Position numbers and translations under genes: made by a program
Shown: positions 24,936 through 31,863 of the stretch, piece by piece
Position numbering within the stretch: the stretch's first letter is position 1
Layout: each line of letters opens with the position of its first letter
From: Planctomycetaceae bacterium
GTDB taxonomy: Bacteria; Planctomycetota; Planctomycetia; Planctomycetales; Planctomycetaceae
DNA length: 44,944 bases
Assembly (NCBI GenBank): GCA_021732785.1
Contig: JAKFUG010000068.1
Span: forward strand, 1 to 44,944
Direction of reading: 5' to 3'
Notes under the pieces: generated by a model
Seen by the model: the letters and a program-made list of their open reading frames with translations, nothing else
Database searches by the model: none
What the model was told of the DNA's origin: nothing

Positions 24936-26327
24936 ATGCAAGCCCCATACTGCAGCGTTTTTGACCTCTTCAAAATCGGCATTGGTCCTTCGAGTTCACA
25001 CTCGGTCGGTCCCATGCGAGCCGCGAATGCATTCGTCCAGGAATTGGCCGAGACCGGAATGCTGGACCGTGTTGCGCGCGTTGTGATCGACCTCTATGGC
25101 TCGCTCGCGCTGACCGGTATTGGCCACGGCACCGACTCCGCGGTCCTGCTCGGTTTGCAGGGGGAGAAACCTGATACCATCGATCCCGAGTCGATCCCCG
25201 AGCAACTCGCACAAATTCGCGCTCAGTCCACGATCAAATTGGCTGGTCGCCGTGGCATCCCCTTCCGGGAAGAATCGGACCTGTTGTTTCACCATGCGGT
25301 GTTTCTGCCCGCGCATCCCAATGGATTGCGCTTTCAGGCATTTGCACAGACCGATGACACCACGCCGATTTGTTCCGCCACGTACTTTTCCATCGGCGGC
25401 GGATTCATCGTGCGCGAAGGACAATCCGCCACTGCCGCAGCGACGGTTGAGGCCGCTGTACCGTTTCCCTTTTCGTCCGCGCGGGAACTGTTGCAACTGG
25501 CAGAAAAGCACAACACTTCGTTCAGCCGTTTGGTGTTGGAGAATGAAAAAGCCTTCCGCACCGAACCGGAAATTCGTGCCGGATTGAAACGGATCTGGAC
25601 GACCATGAAGGACTGCATTCACCGCGGGTGTCGGAACAACGGCGTTTTGCCGGGCGGACTGCACATCCCCCGTCGTGCGCCGGCTCTGCACGACGTACTC
25701 TCGAAACGCAAAGCCACGCAAGGACAGGACCCTCTGGACGTACTCGACTGGGTCGATCTTTTTGCAATCGCCGTGAATGAAGAAAATGCAGCAGGCGGTC
25801 GGGTGGTGACCGCCCCAACCAATGGCGCGGCAGGGATTATTCCGGCGGTGCTGAATTACTTCGAAGAGTTCTGTCCGCAAGCAATGCCGGAGAAGATTGA
25901 CGATTTCCTGCTGACCGCCGCGGCCATCGGTTCCCTCTACAAGCGGAACGCGTCGATCTCCGGCGCGGAGGTCGGCTGCCAAGGCGAAGTCGGCGTTGCC
26001 TGCTCAATGGCGGCCGGCGCATTGACGGAAGTCCTCGGCGGCACACCGCGGCAAGTCGAGCAGGCCGCCGAAATTGGGATGGAACACAACCTCGGATTGA
26101 CGTGCGACCCCATCCGCGGCCTCGTGCAGATTCCGTGTATTGAGCGCAATGCGATGGGGGCCGTGAAAGCCATCAACGCCAGCCGTATTGCATTGTGCGG
26201 CGACGGACACCATTTCGTGTCGCTCGACCGCGTCATCGAAGTGATGAAACGCACCGGTGCCGACATGTCCTCGCACTACAAAGAAACTTCCCTCGGCGGC
26301 TTGGCCGTCAACGTCAGCGAATGTTGA
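24936..26327 (+). CDS. sdaA: L-serine dehydratase (iron-sulfur, single chain)
   Basis: 463 residues. It deaminates L-serine to pyruvate using a [4Fe-4S] cluster. The N-terminal beta domain starts [24 protein letters not shown], the characteristic SSSHTxGPM-type motif. The alpha domain has [31 protein letters not shown] and [14 protein letters not shown], which contain the cluster cysteines. The protein ends in VSEC; in the Legionella enzyme the C-terminal Cys is the fourth cluster ligand, so this tail should do the same. GAGGGA precedes the ATG at 24936. It follows the metalloprotease gene by 82 bases on the same strand and may extend the amino-acid catabolic operon. Confidence 0.96.
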   Translation: MQAPYCSVFDLFKIGIGPSSSHSVGPMRAANAFVQELAETGMLDRVARVVIDLYGSLALTGIGHGTDSAVLLGLQGEKPDTIDPESIPEQLAQIRAQSTIKLAGRRGIPFREESDLLFHHAVFLPAHPNGLRFQAFAQTDDTTPICSATYFSIGGGFIVREGQSATAAATVEAAVPFPFSSARELLQLAEKHNTSFSRLVLENEKAFRTEPEIRAGLKRIWTTMKDCIHRGCRNNGVLPGGLHIPRRAPALHDVLSKRKATQGQDPLDVLDWVDLFAIAVNEENAAGGRVVTAPTNGAAGIIPAVLNYFEEFCPQAMPEKIDDFLLTAAAIGSLYKRNASISGAEVGCQGEVGVACSMAAGALTEVLGGTPRQVEQAAEIGMEHNLGLTCDPIRGLVQIPCIERNAMGAVKAINASRIALCGDGHHFVSLDRVIEVMKRTGADMSSHYKETSLGGLAVNVSEC

Positions 26328-26429
26328 GACACATGATAAGGATTCGACCATCCGGCCAGATAGAACTACCTGCACCGACTGCCATCCGGTAGAATCTCAA
26401 ATTGATGTGTTGCCGGAGGGCCGCGTGAG

Positions 26430-26681
26430 ATGCCGTTCTACTTCGTGATCTGGACACCGGAGGCGATCGAGCACATCGCCCGGCACGGAGTGACGCAGGA
26501 CGAGTTTGAGCAAGTGGTATTTTCTGCCCGTCAATTGGCGATTGAAGAAAGTGTGAGCAACCCGGATAACCTCACCGTCTACGGCACGACGGATGCGGGT
26601 TGAGAGTTGCGCTGCGTGTGGGAAGAAATCGACGACACGACGATTCTCCCCGTCGCCGCTTACGAACCCACAGAGCAGTGA
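26430..26681 (+). pseudogene. Toxin-like small protein gene broken by an in-frame TGA
   Basis: From ATG 26430 the frame encodes 57 residues (MPFYFVIWTPEAIEHIARHG, then VTQDEFEQVVF), reaches TGA at 26601-26603, and continues in the same frame for 25 coherent codons (ELRCVWEEIDDTTILPVAAYEP) to TGA at 26679. The combined length and sequence resemble small BrnT-like proteins found in tandem with antitoxin-like genes in planctomycetes, where Gly-Arg is expected at the break, so CGA to TGA explains the lesion. The next gene starts 10 bases later. Either a recent nonsense mutation or a sequencing error; the toxin identity is tentative. Confidence 0.65.
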
Positions 26682-26691
26682 AAGATCAACG

Positions 26692-27060
26692 ATGGCCGAA
26701 GACATCAAACTGCAACGAATCTATCGGGAATTAACTCCCGAAGAACGCGAACGATTTCAGCGGAGTGCGTCTGCGGCGGAATCGGAAAACATACCCGACG
26801 CTTCTGTGCGGGCGCAACGGATGATGGCTGCGGCGAACGAGCCGACATTCAGCGGGGCGCTGCGCCGGGCCTTTCACGGCTGCATCCGCATTCCGGGCAT
26901 TTTGCCGCACGCGTTGATGAAACAAGCGGAGATCGACTGGGCCGAGTTGCAGCCCTTTCTGTTAGGGGAAGCCCCGTTGACGTCGGACCAGATTGACCGA
27001 CTGGCGGGAGCACTTGGGATGGAACTGGTGCATCATGACCAGACCGTATTCGCGAAATAA
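26692..27060 (+). CDS. Antitoxin-like protein with C-terminal helix-turn-helix-like segment
   Basis: 122 residues from ATG 26692 (MAEDIKLQRIYRELTPEERERF); the frame is open upstream but overlaps the broken gene. The N-terminal half is charged and helical (coiled-coil-like); the C-terminal part, ALRRAFHGCIRIPGILPHALMKQAEID ... LLGEAPLTSDQIDRLAGALGMELV, resembles a degenerate XRE helix-turn-helix as seen in planctomycete antitoxin-like proteins. It lies 10 bases after the broken toxin-like gene, in the order toxin then antitoxin. The frame is intact, so it may remain functional. The 276 bases downstream (27061-27336) hold no convincing gene. Confidence 0.65.
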   Translation: MAEDIKLQRIYRELTPEERERFQRSASAAESENIPDASVRAQRMMAAANEPTFSGALRRAFHGCIRIPGILPHALMKQAEIDWAELQPFLLGEAPLTSDQIDRLAGALGMELVHHDQTVFAK

Positions 27061-27336
27061 CTGAAGGGATTCCGCGATTTGGAGAATTGGCTGCGTATGA
27101 CTCGATCCTCCGAATTGGAGCTAAACTCGGAAAGATGCCATGACACGTATCTCTGTGTGCGGGAACGAGAGTTGGAGCGAGACGCCTGGGCTTCGACACC
27201 GCGAAGGAGTATTTGACAATGACAGTCGTCGAGATTGTGCATACAAAATTACTTCGCCTCAGTTCGCCCTACCACATCGAGAATTTTCTTTGTTGCAGTG
27301 CAGAAGCATTTGTGGAGTCGCTGTCAATCTTCGACA

Positions 27337-28701
27337 TTACTCCGCCGCGAGGGAGACGCTCACGAGTTCCTTATCGTTGCGAACATACACGTTCTTGTGG
27401 GCGAACGCCGGATGCACCCACACGACGTCGCGGCGCTGGGCGGGGCCGGTGGGGTCGACGAGATGAGCACGGCTGATTTCTTTGTACCCCTCGGGGGTAA
27501 GATTCGCGAGAATCAGGTCGCCTTGCTCACTGAAGAGCACATAACGGTCGCCGTTTTTCACAAGAAACGCTGAACCCCAACGGGCGTTCTTGCCGCTGGT
27601 GGGTTGATACGTTTCCCATTCGCGGTCGCCGGTTTTCAGGTCGAGGCTCCGCAATTCGCCGTGGCTGCACACACCGTAGATGTGGCCGTTGTCGATCACC
27701 GGCGTCGAGAAGACGCAGTGGAGGGCATCGGTGATCTTTTCGCTCTGGCCATGCCGCCGCCAGGCCACGGTCGTCGTGGGTTCCTTGTCATTCAGATTCA
27801 GCAGCAGCGAACCGTTGTAGAACGCGCTGACAAACAACTGGTCGCCGTTGAGTCGCGGCGTGGCGCACGACATCCCGGATTGCAACGTCATCGACTGCGT
27901 CCAATACGGCTTGCCCGTTTCGGGATCGAGACCGCTGAGTCCCGCGGGATGCCACACGATGAGTTGTCGCTTGCCTCCCGCTTCGATGATGATCGGCGAG
28001 CTATAACCGGGGCCGTGTTCCGTCAGCGAATCGAGCGATTTCCACAGAACTTCTCCTGTATCTTTATGGAACGCCATCGCCGTCGAATCTTTGCCACCCA
28101 CGAACACGATCAGCTTGTCGCCATCGAGCAACGGGTTGGACGAAAAGCCCCACACGGGCGTCTTCGTGCCGAAGTCGGTCGCGAAATGCTTCGACCACAC
28201 AACCTTGCCCGTCTCGGCTTCGAGACAGAGCAGGTGACCTTCCGCTCCCAGCGTATACACCCGGCCGTCGCGCACCAGCGGTGTCGTCCGCGGCCCGGCG
28301 GGATAACTGACGGTATACGGACAATCGTATTCGCGCTTCCAGACGACGCTGCCGTCGGAGTCATTAAGGCACAGCACGCGTTCCGTCGCCTGCTGGCGAT
28401 CGCGCGAGAACGGATTTGCCGGGTCTTTCACACCGGTTGGCAATTGCTTGTCGGTGACGTACACATACTTCCCGACCACGGCCGGCCCAGAGTAGCCCCC
28501 GCCGACTTTCACCCGCCATCGCACCGGCGGCCCCCCCGCGGGGAACTCTTTCACCAGGCCGGTTTCATGCCACACGCCATCGCGCTGTGCGCCCATCCAT
28601 TCGGGCCAGTCTTCTGCCGCGGCGAAGCTCGTCATCATGGCCCAGGTCGCCAACAGAATCAGCTCACGTCGTCCACAACACATTGGCAGCATGTCATTCA
28701 T
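27337..28701 (-). CDS. Secreted PQQ-like beta-propeller repeat protein
   Basis: 454 residues from ATG at 28701, with a hydrophobic signal segment (LILLATWAMMTSFAAAED). The start is uncertain; ATG at 28692 is also possible. Propeller blades are recognisable from repeats such as YSGPAVVGKYVYVTDKQ, VLCLNDSDGSVVWKREYD, RDGRVYTLGAEGHLLCLEAETGKVVWSKHF, LIVWHPAGLSGLDPETGKPYW and GELRSLDLKTGDREWETYQ. These are PQQ/WD40-like repeats common in large numbers in planctomycete secreted proteins. No catalytic Asp/calcium site of a true quinoprotein dehydrogenase is evident, so a binding or scaffold role is more likely. Downstream of its stop is the empty region 27061-27336. Confidence 0.88.
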   Translation of the reverse strand: MNDMLPMCCGRRELILLATWAMMTSFAAAEDWPEWMGAQRDGVWHETGLVKEFPAGGPPVRWRVKVGGGYSGPAVVGKYVYVTDKQLPTGVKDPANPFSRDRQQATERVLCLNDSDGSVVWKREYDCPYTVSYPAGPRTTPLVRDGRVYTLGAEGHLLCLEAETGKVVWSKHFATDFGTKTPVWGFSSNPLLDGDKLIVFVGGKDSTAMAFHKDTGEVLWKSLDSLTEHGPGYSSPIIIEAGGKRQLIVWHPAGLSGLDPETGKPYWTQSMTLQSGMSCATPRLNGDQLFVSAFYNGSLLLNLNDKEPTTTVAWRRHGQSEKITDALHCVFSTPVIDNGHIYGVCSHGELRSLDLKTGDREWETYQPTSGKNARWGSAFLVKNGDRYVLFSEQGDLILANLTPEGYKEISRAHLVDPTGPAQRRDVVWVHPAFAHKNVYVRNDKELVSVSLAAE

Positions 28702-28812
28702 CCCGTAGAAATCGATCGATCCGTCCGTACGACTCATTCTTGCGCGCGGCCCGAATCTCGACAAGTGGTCAAACGGAATCGCCCATCGACGATCGTGTCC
28801 TAAGTTGAAGCT

Positions 28813-28846
28813 AGCACCCCGGCTGCTCCGAAGCAGCCGGGGTGCT
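28813..28846. repeat. Family E hairpin, perfect 15-bp stem
   Basis: AGCACCCCGGCTGCT, loop CCGA, and its exact complement. The identical arms occur at 41057-41090 with a different loop. It lies upstream of the PQQ-propeller gene start in the 28702-28973 gap, which otherwise shows nothing. It has no T-tract, so a terminator role is uncertain. Confidence 0.9.
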
Positions 28847-28973
28847 TTCCACGCTGTCGGCCATCAAATGAGGACACGACCCCATCGACACCCTGTTGTG
28901 CGCGGGATTGACGGAATCAAGCCGCCGCGGTGATGATGTCGGCCGAGTCAAATCATCAATAGGAACATCGCCG

Positions 28974-29069
28974 ATGTGGCTGCTTTATCAACTCCTCAGT
29001 TGGATCGAACAGAATGCGCCCGACCTCTGGCGGTTGATTCTGGAGATTTTTAATATCAATCCGTGGTAG
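28974..29069 (+). CDS. Candidate 31-residue amphipathic small protein
   Basis: ATG at 28974 has AGGAA eight bases upstream, the best Shine-Dalgarno in this gap. The peptide starts MWLLYQLLSWIEQNAPDLWR and continues as a hydrophobic helix ending in NINPW, with five Trp in 31 residues. A weak TTGACG (28908) with TGATGA 17 bases on could be its promoter. The Trp-rich amphipathic make-up resembles small membrane-associated peptides, including type I toxins. No homology claim can be made. Confidence 0.4.
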   Translation: MWLLYQLLSWIEQNAPDLWRLILEIFNINPW

Positions 29070-29094
29070 TGACTGGAAACAGTGTCTGTTCGGC

Positions 29095-29146
29095 GCGGGG
29101 CGCGAAACCGCAAGCGTGGATTGGCCGCTTGCGGTTTCGCGCCCGC
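29095..29146. repeat. Family D repeat, near-perfect hairpin
   Basis: Arms 29095-29116 and 29126-29146 pair with one bulged G (core GCGAAACCGCAAGCG) around a nine-base loop, as at 14701-14751. It lies 26 bases after the 31-residue ORF and 78 bases before the next gene, so it could end the small transcript. Confidence 0.88.
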
Positions 29147-29223
29147 ACTGAGACCACCGCGTGATCACCAGCATCCCCCTTGAACATCACATCAGGGGAA
29201 TGATCCATCCCAGGGAATGTACG

Positions 29224-30540
29224 ATGATCCTCGCCCGATTTTTTCCTGCAAGCCTACGATTTGTGATGGTTGCCGCGACGCTGTCGCTGACCGTCATCAC
29301 GACGGTGATCCATGCCGCCGAACCACCGGCGACCGTGGAAAAAGCGGCCGCGGTCTGGAATGGACTGACATGGCCAGTGCCGAAGGGCGTGGATGAACCC
29401 CAGCGGCGAAGCGCGGGAATCCTATATGAAGCCGATGGTGATGCCCAGTCGGCCTATGACTTCCAGAAGCAGGCGCTGCTCGATGCGAAGTGGAAAGAAT
29501 TGCCGGGAGCGTATCTCAGCAAGGAATCGAGCAGCGGCACTTATCGCAAGGGAGATTACACTCTCTCGTTGATGGCCTACGGCGTCAAACCCGGACGCGT
29601 GAATGTTTCGGTGAGCAGTCACGGCAACGTCGATTTGAGCACGTTGCCGGTCCCCGCGGGGGCCAAGCTGACGTTTGCCGGCCCGGCCAGCACGATGTAC
29701 ACGACCGATCTGTCGCCAGAAAAAACCGCGGACGAGATCACGAACAGGCTCGGCAAGCTAGGTTGGCAAGCATACGGTGCCGTGGGGACGACACGCTGGT
29801 TCAAACAGAATGCAGTTCGACTCACGGCGTTCGTGGACACCGCACCGGCTCAAGGAAACAAGACGGCGATCACCTACAGCGCGGAACTGATGTCCGCCGA
29901 TCTCCCCGCACCACCGGTCACCATCAACCTGCAATATGCGGATGTCACCAAAGCCGTTTCTTTCGACAGCCCGGACTCCATCGCTGACGTATTGAAGTTC
30001 TACCAAACGTCGTTAGAGAAAGCGGGTTGGAAAGCCACGCACGACAAGTTGATCAAGATCGGTTTCCGCGACACCATGATTTTCCGCAATGCCGCGAAGG
30101 AGATGCTCACGCTGGAACTCTACGACGTGGATGGCAAAACGCGTTGTCTTCTGAAACACGAATCGGCGGCAGAAGTCGATGCCAAATACAACCGCGAGAA
30201 AGAAGCTGCCACGAAAGCGGCTGGCAAGCAGCCGACGCCGTCGCCGAAGTTGACATTGAAGCTCCCGGCGAATGCTGCGGACGTGAAGGTGACCGAGCGC
30301 GAGATCGAATTCAACACTGCCGCCGGGCAAGCCAAAGCTGCCGCCCTGGGAATTGCCGCGACACTGAAAACCGAGGGTTGGAAGGCCGGTGAACAAGTCA
30401 CCGAAGCCATGGCCGGAACGTTGCTCTTCAGCAAGGGCGACCAGTCGCTGACGATCGTCTACCTCGACACGGGCGTGCTCCCCGCCGAAGTCACAATCAC
30501 CGGCAGCGGTGTGAAACTCGAACGCGCCACCGAGAAGTGA
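29224..30540 (+). CDS. Secreted protein with four repeated helix-GW modules, unknown function
   Basis: 438 residues from ATG 29224, which has AGGGAA upstream; the frame is open back to 29161 without a better start. An N-terminal signal peptide ends in IHAAEPP. Four similar helix segments ending in an aromatic Gly-Trp or Lys-Trp turn occur at about residues 73-90 (DAQSAYDFQKQALLDAKW), 165-182 (EKTADEITNRLGKLGW), 252-269 (SIADVLKFYQTSLEKAGW) and 368-386 (QAKAAALGIAATLKTEGW), each followed by beta-rich sequence. This implies tandem modules of about 90-110 residues. A Lys/Glu-rich stretch (316-335) separates the last two. Probably periplasmic or surface; no named family recognised with certainty. 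Confidence 0.75.
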   Translation: MILARFFPASLRFVMVAATLSLTVITTVIHAAEPPATVEKAAAVWNGLTWPVPKGVDEPQRRSAGILYEADGDAQSAYDFQKQALLDAKWKELPGAYLSKESSSGTYRKGDYTLSLMAYGVKPGRVNVSVSSHGNVDLSTLPVPAGAKLTFAGPASTMYTTDLSPEKTADEITNRLGKLGWQAYGAVGTTRWFKQNAVRLTAFVDTAPAQGNKTAITYSAELMSADLPAPPVTINLQYADVTKAVSFDSPDSIADVLKFYQTSLEKAGWKATHDKLIKIGFRDTMIFRNAAKEMLTLELYDVDGKTRCLLKHESAAEVDAKYNREKEAATKAAGKQPTPSPKLTLKLPANAADVKVTEREIEFNTAAGQAKAAALGIAATLKTEGWKAGEQVTEAMAGTLLFSKGDQSLTIVYLDTGVLPAEVTITGSGVKLERATEK

Positions 30541-30608
30541 TCCTCACATTGTGGGCTCGTTGTTCTCCGAATGACAATTCGTAAATCCCTGGAGTGTGGG
30601 AATTCATA

Positions 30609-31076
30609 ATGCGGCGGATTGCATATCAACAAGTGGCCCCCGAAGGTCTAAAGGCTCTTGCGGCCACGCGCCCCTATATTGAAGCTGCGAACATTGAATC
30701 GCGGTTGCGTTGTCTTGTTGAGTTGCGAACCTCGCAGATCAACGGATGTGCGTACTGCGTCGATATGCACTCGCGCGAAGCCCGCCAAGCCGGTGAAACG
30801 CAACAACGGCTCGATTGCCTGGCGGTATGGCGGGAAACATCCTTCTATGATGAGCGCGAACGGGCAGCTCTCGCCTGGGCGGAATCCGTGACGCTCGTCT
30901 CACAGACCAGCATCCCCGACGTCGTGTATGAGGCCGTGCGACCCCATTTTTCCGAGAAAGATCTCGTCGATCTGACGCTGATCATCTCCGTGATGAATGC
31001 CTGGAACCGCATGGCTATCAGCTTCCGCCACGGTCCGATGTTGCGGCGTGAAACAGATACGTCCAAAGCCACCTGA
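30609..31076 (+). CDS. Carboxymuconolactone decarboxylase / AhpD-like protein
   Basis: 155 residues. The AhpD core motif is present: Glu38, then C47-A-Y-C50-VDM-H54, the ExxxxxxxxCxxCxxxH pattern of AhpD-type alkylhydroperoxidases in this superfamily, followed by EARQAGETQQRL. The C-terminal helix, DLTLIISVMNAWNRMAISFR, is typical of the family. Such enzymes act as disulfide-dependent peroxidases or reductases. ATG at 30609 is preceded by GGGAA at about -11; a GTG in frame at 30594 is also possible. It stands alone between the repeat-module protein gene and nrdR (opposite strand). Confidence 0.9.
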   Translation: MRRIAYQQVAPEGLKALAATRPYIEAANIESRLRCLVELRTSQINGCAYCVDMHSREARQAGETQQRLDCLAVWRETSFYDERERAALAWAESVTLVSQTSIPDVVYEAVRPHFSEKDLVDLTLIISVMNAWNRMAISFRHGPMLRRETDTSKAT

Positions 31077-31108
31077 CGGCCAAATCGTTGCCGGATGCTC
31101 GCCGATAC

Positions 31109-31130
31109 CGCTTGCAGTTTCGCGCTGATC
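31109..31130 (-). repeat. Family D repeat half-copy
   Basis: CGCTTGCAGTTTCGCGCTGA, read on the minus strand, matches the core GCGAAACCGCAAGCG with one change and the flanking ATCAGCGCG also seen at 12146-12155. It lies in the 73-base gap between the convergent AhpD-like and nrdR genes. No pairing arm nearby. Confidence 0.65.
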
Positions 31131-31149
31131 CTCCTGCGTGCCCACCCAC

Positions 31150-31605
31150 TTACCGCGGGAATTCGCGCAGAATCGGTTGCAGTTCTTCCACGAAGTCGTT
31201 GACATCCTTGAATTCGCGGTAGACGGAGGCGAAGCGAACGAAGGCAACGTGGTCGATGGCGCGAAGGGCTTCCATCACGCGCTCGCCGATGTCGCGGGAG
31301 GGAACTTCGCGATCGAAGTTTTCGTAGAGATCGGACTCAATTTCCGCGACGATCGATTCGATGATCTCGGCGGAAATCGGCCGTTTGTAGCAGGCCTTTT
31401 CCAACCCGGCTTTGATCTTCTCGCGGTCGAATGGAATCCGCGTGCCATCTTTCTTGATGACTTTCAGCGGCGATTCTTCAATCTTTTCGTAGGTCGTATA
31501 GCGGCGCTCGCAGCGCAGACATTCACGACGCCGACGGATGACGTAATCCTGGCTCGTCCGTGAATCGATGACCTTCGTTTCGTCGTGCTTGCAAAACGGA
31601 CACAT
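31150..31605 (-). CDS. nrdR: Transcriptional repressor NrdR
   Basis: 151 residues from ATG 31605 ([16 protein letters not shown]); ATG 31608 would add one Met. A zinc ribbon has CPFC (residues 2-5) and CLRC (about 31-34), followed by [10 protein letters not shown], then an ATP-cone domain ([24 protein letters not shown] ... [26 protein letters not shown]). NrdR senses adenine nucleotides and represses ribonucleotide reductase genes. Length and motifs are standard. No nrd gene is in the window. Confidence 0.97.
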   Translation of the reverse strand: MCPFCKHDETKVIDSRTSQDYVIRRRRECLRCERRYTTYEKIEESPLKVIKKDGTRIPFDREKIKAGLEKACYKRPISAEIIESIVAEIESDLYENFDREVPSRDIGERVMEALRAIDHVAFVRFASVYREFKDVNDFVEELQPILREFPR

Positions 31606-31812
31606 CATGACAGTGCGCTCCGCGCTGGGGAGAAAGACCATTGGGTCATTGTGATGGACGCGACCTCCTGTCCGCCCATCGTCGCACTCAGCATCCTCCT
31701 TTGTGCTCGATTTCCCGCAAGTAGCGTACCGCGGGCCCACCGAAATTGCTATCCCCTTTCGGGTGCTCCCATCGGGAATTCGTTATCATTCAAAGGGACT
31801 GAGAAGGTTCGA

Positions 31813-31836
31813 CGCGGGGGGCGAAACCGCACAGCG
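31813..31836 (+). repeat. Family D repeat half-copy, degenerate
   Basis: Contains GGGGCGAAACCGCACAGCGG, close to the core GCGAAACCGCAAGCG with an insertion. It lies in the 258-base divergent region between nrdR and the amidohydrolase fusion gene. Confidence 0.55.
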
Positions 31837-31863
31837 GAATGGGTGAGCGTGGGGAAGCAATCA

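Noticed and set aside
26601-26603. Possible selenocysteine codon (TGA) in the toxin-like gene
   Set aside because: The expected residue is Arg, there is no redox context, and no SECIS-like hairpin directly downstream was recognisable.
27097-27216. 39-residue charged ORF in the gap before the PQQ-propeller gene end
   Set aside because: No ribosome-binding site, biased charged composition and no recognisable family; likely chance.
31585-31863. N-terminal extension of the amidohydrolase/beta-lactamase fusion
   Set aside because: It would cross the divergent nrdR start and contains a repeat half-copy; a signal peptide begins at 31864.
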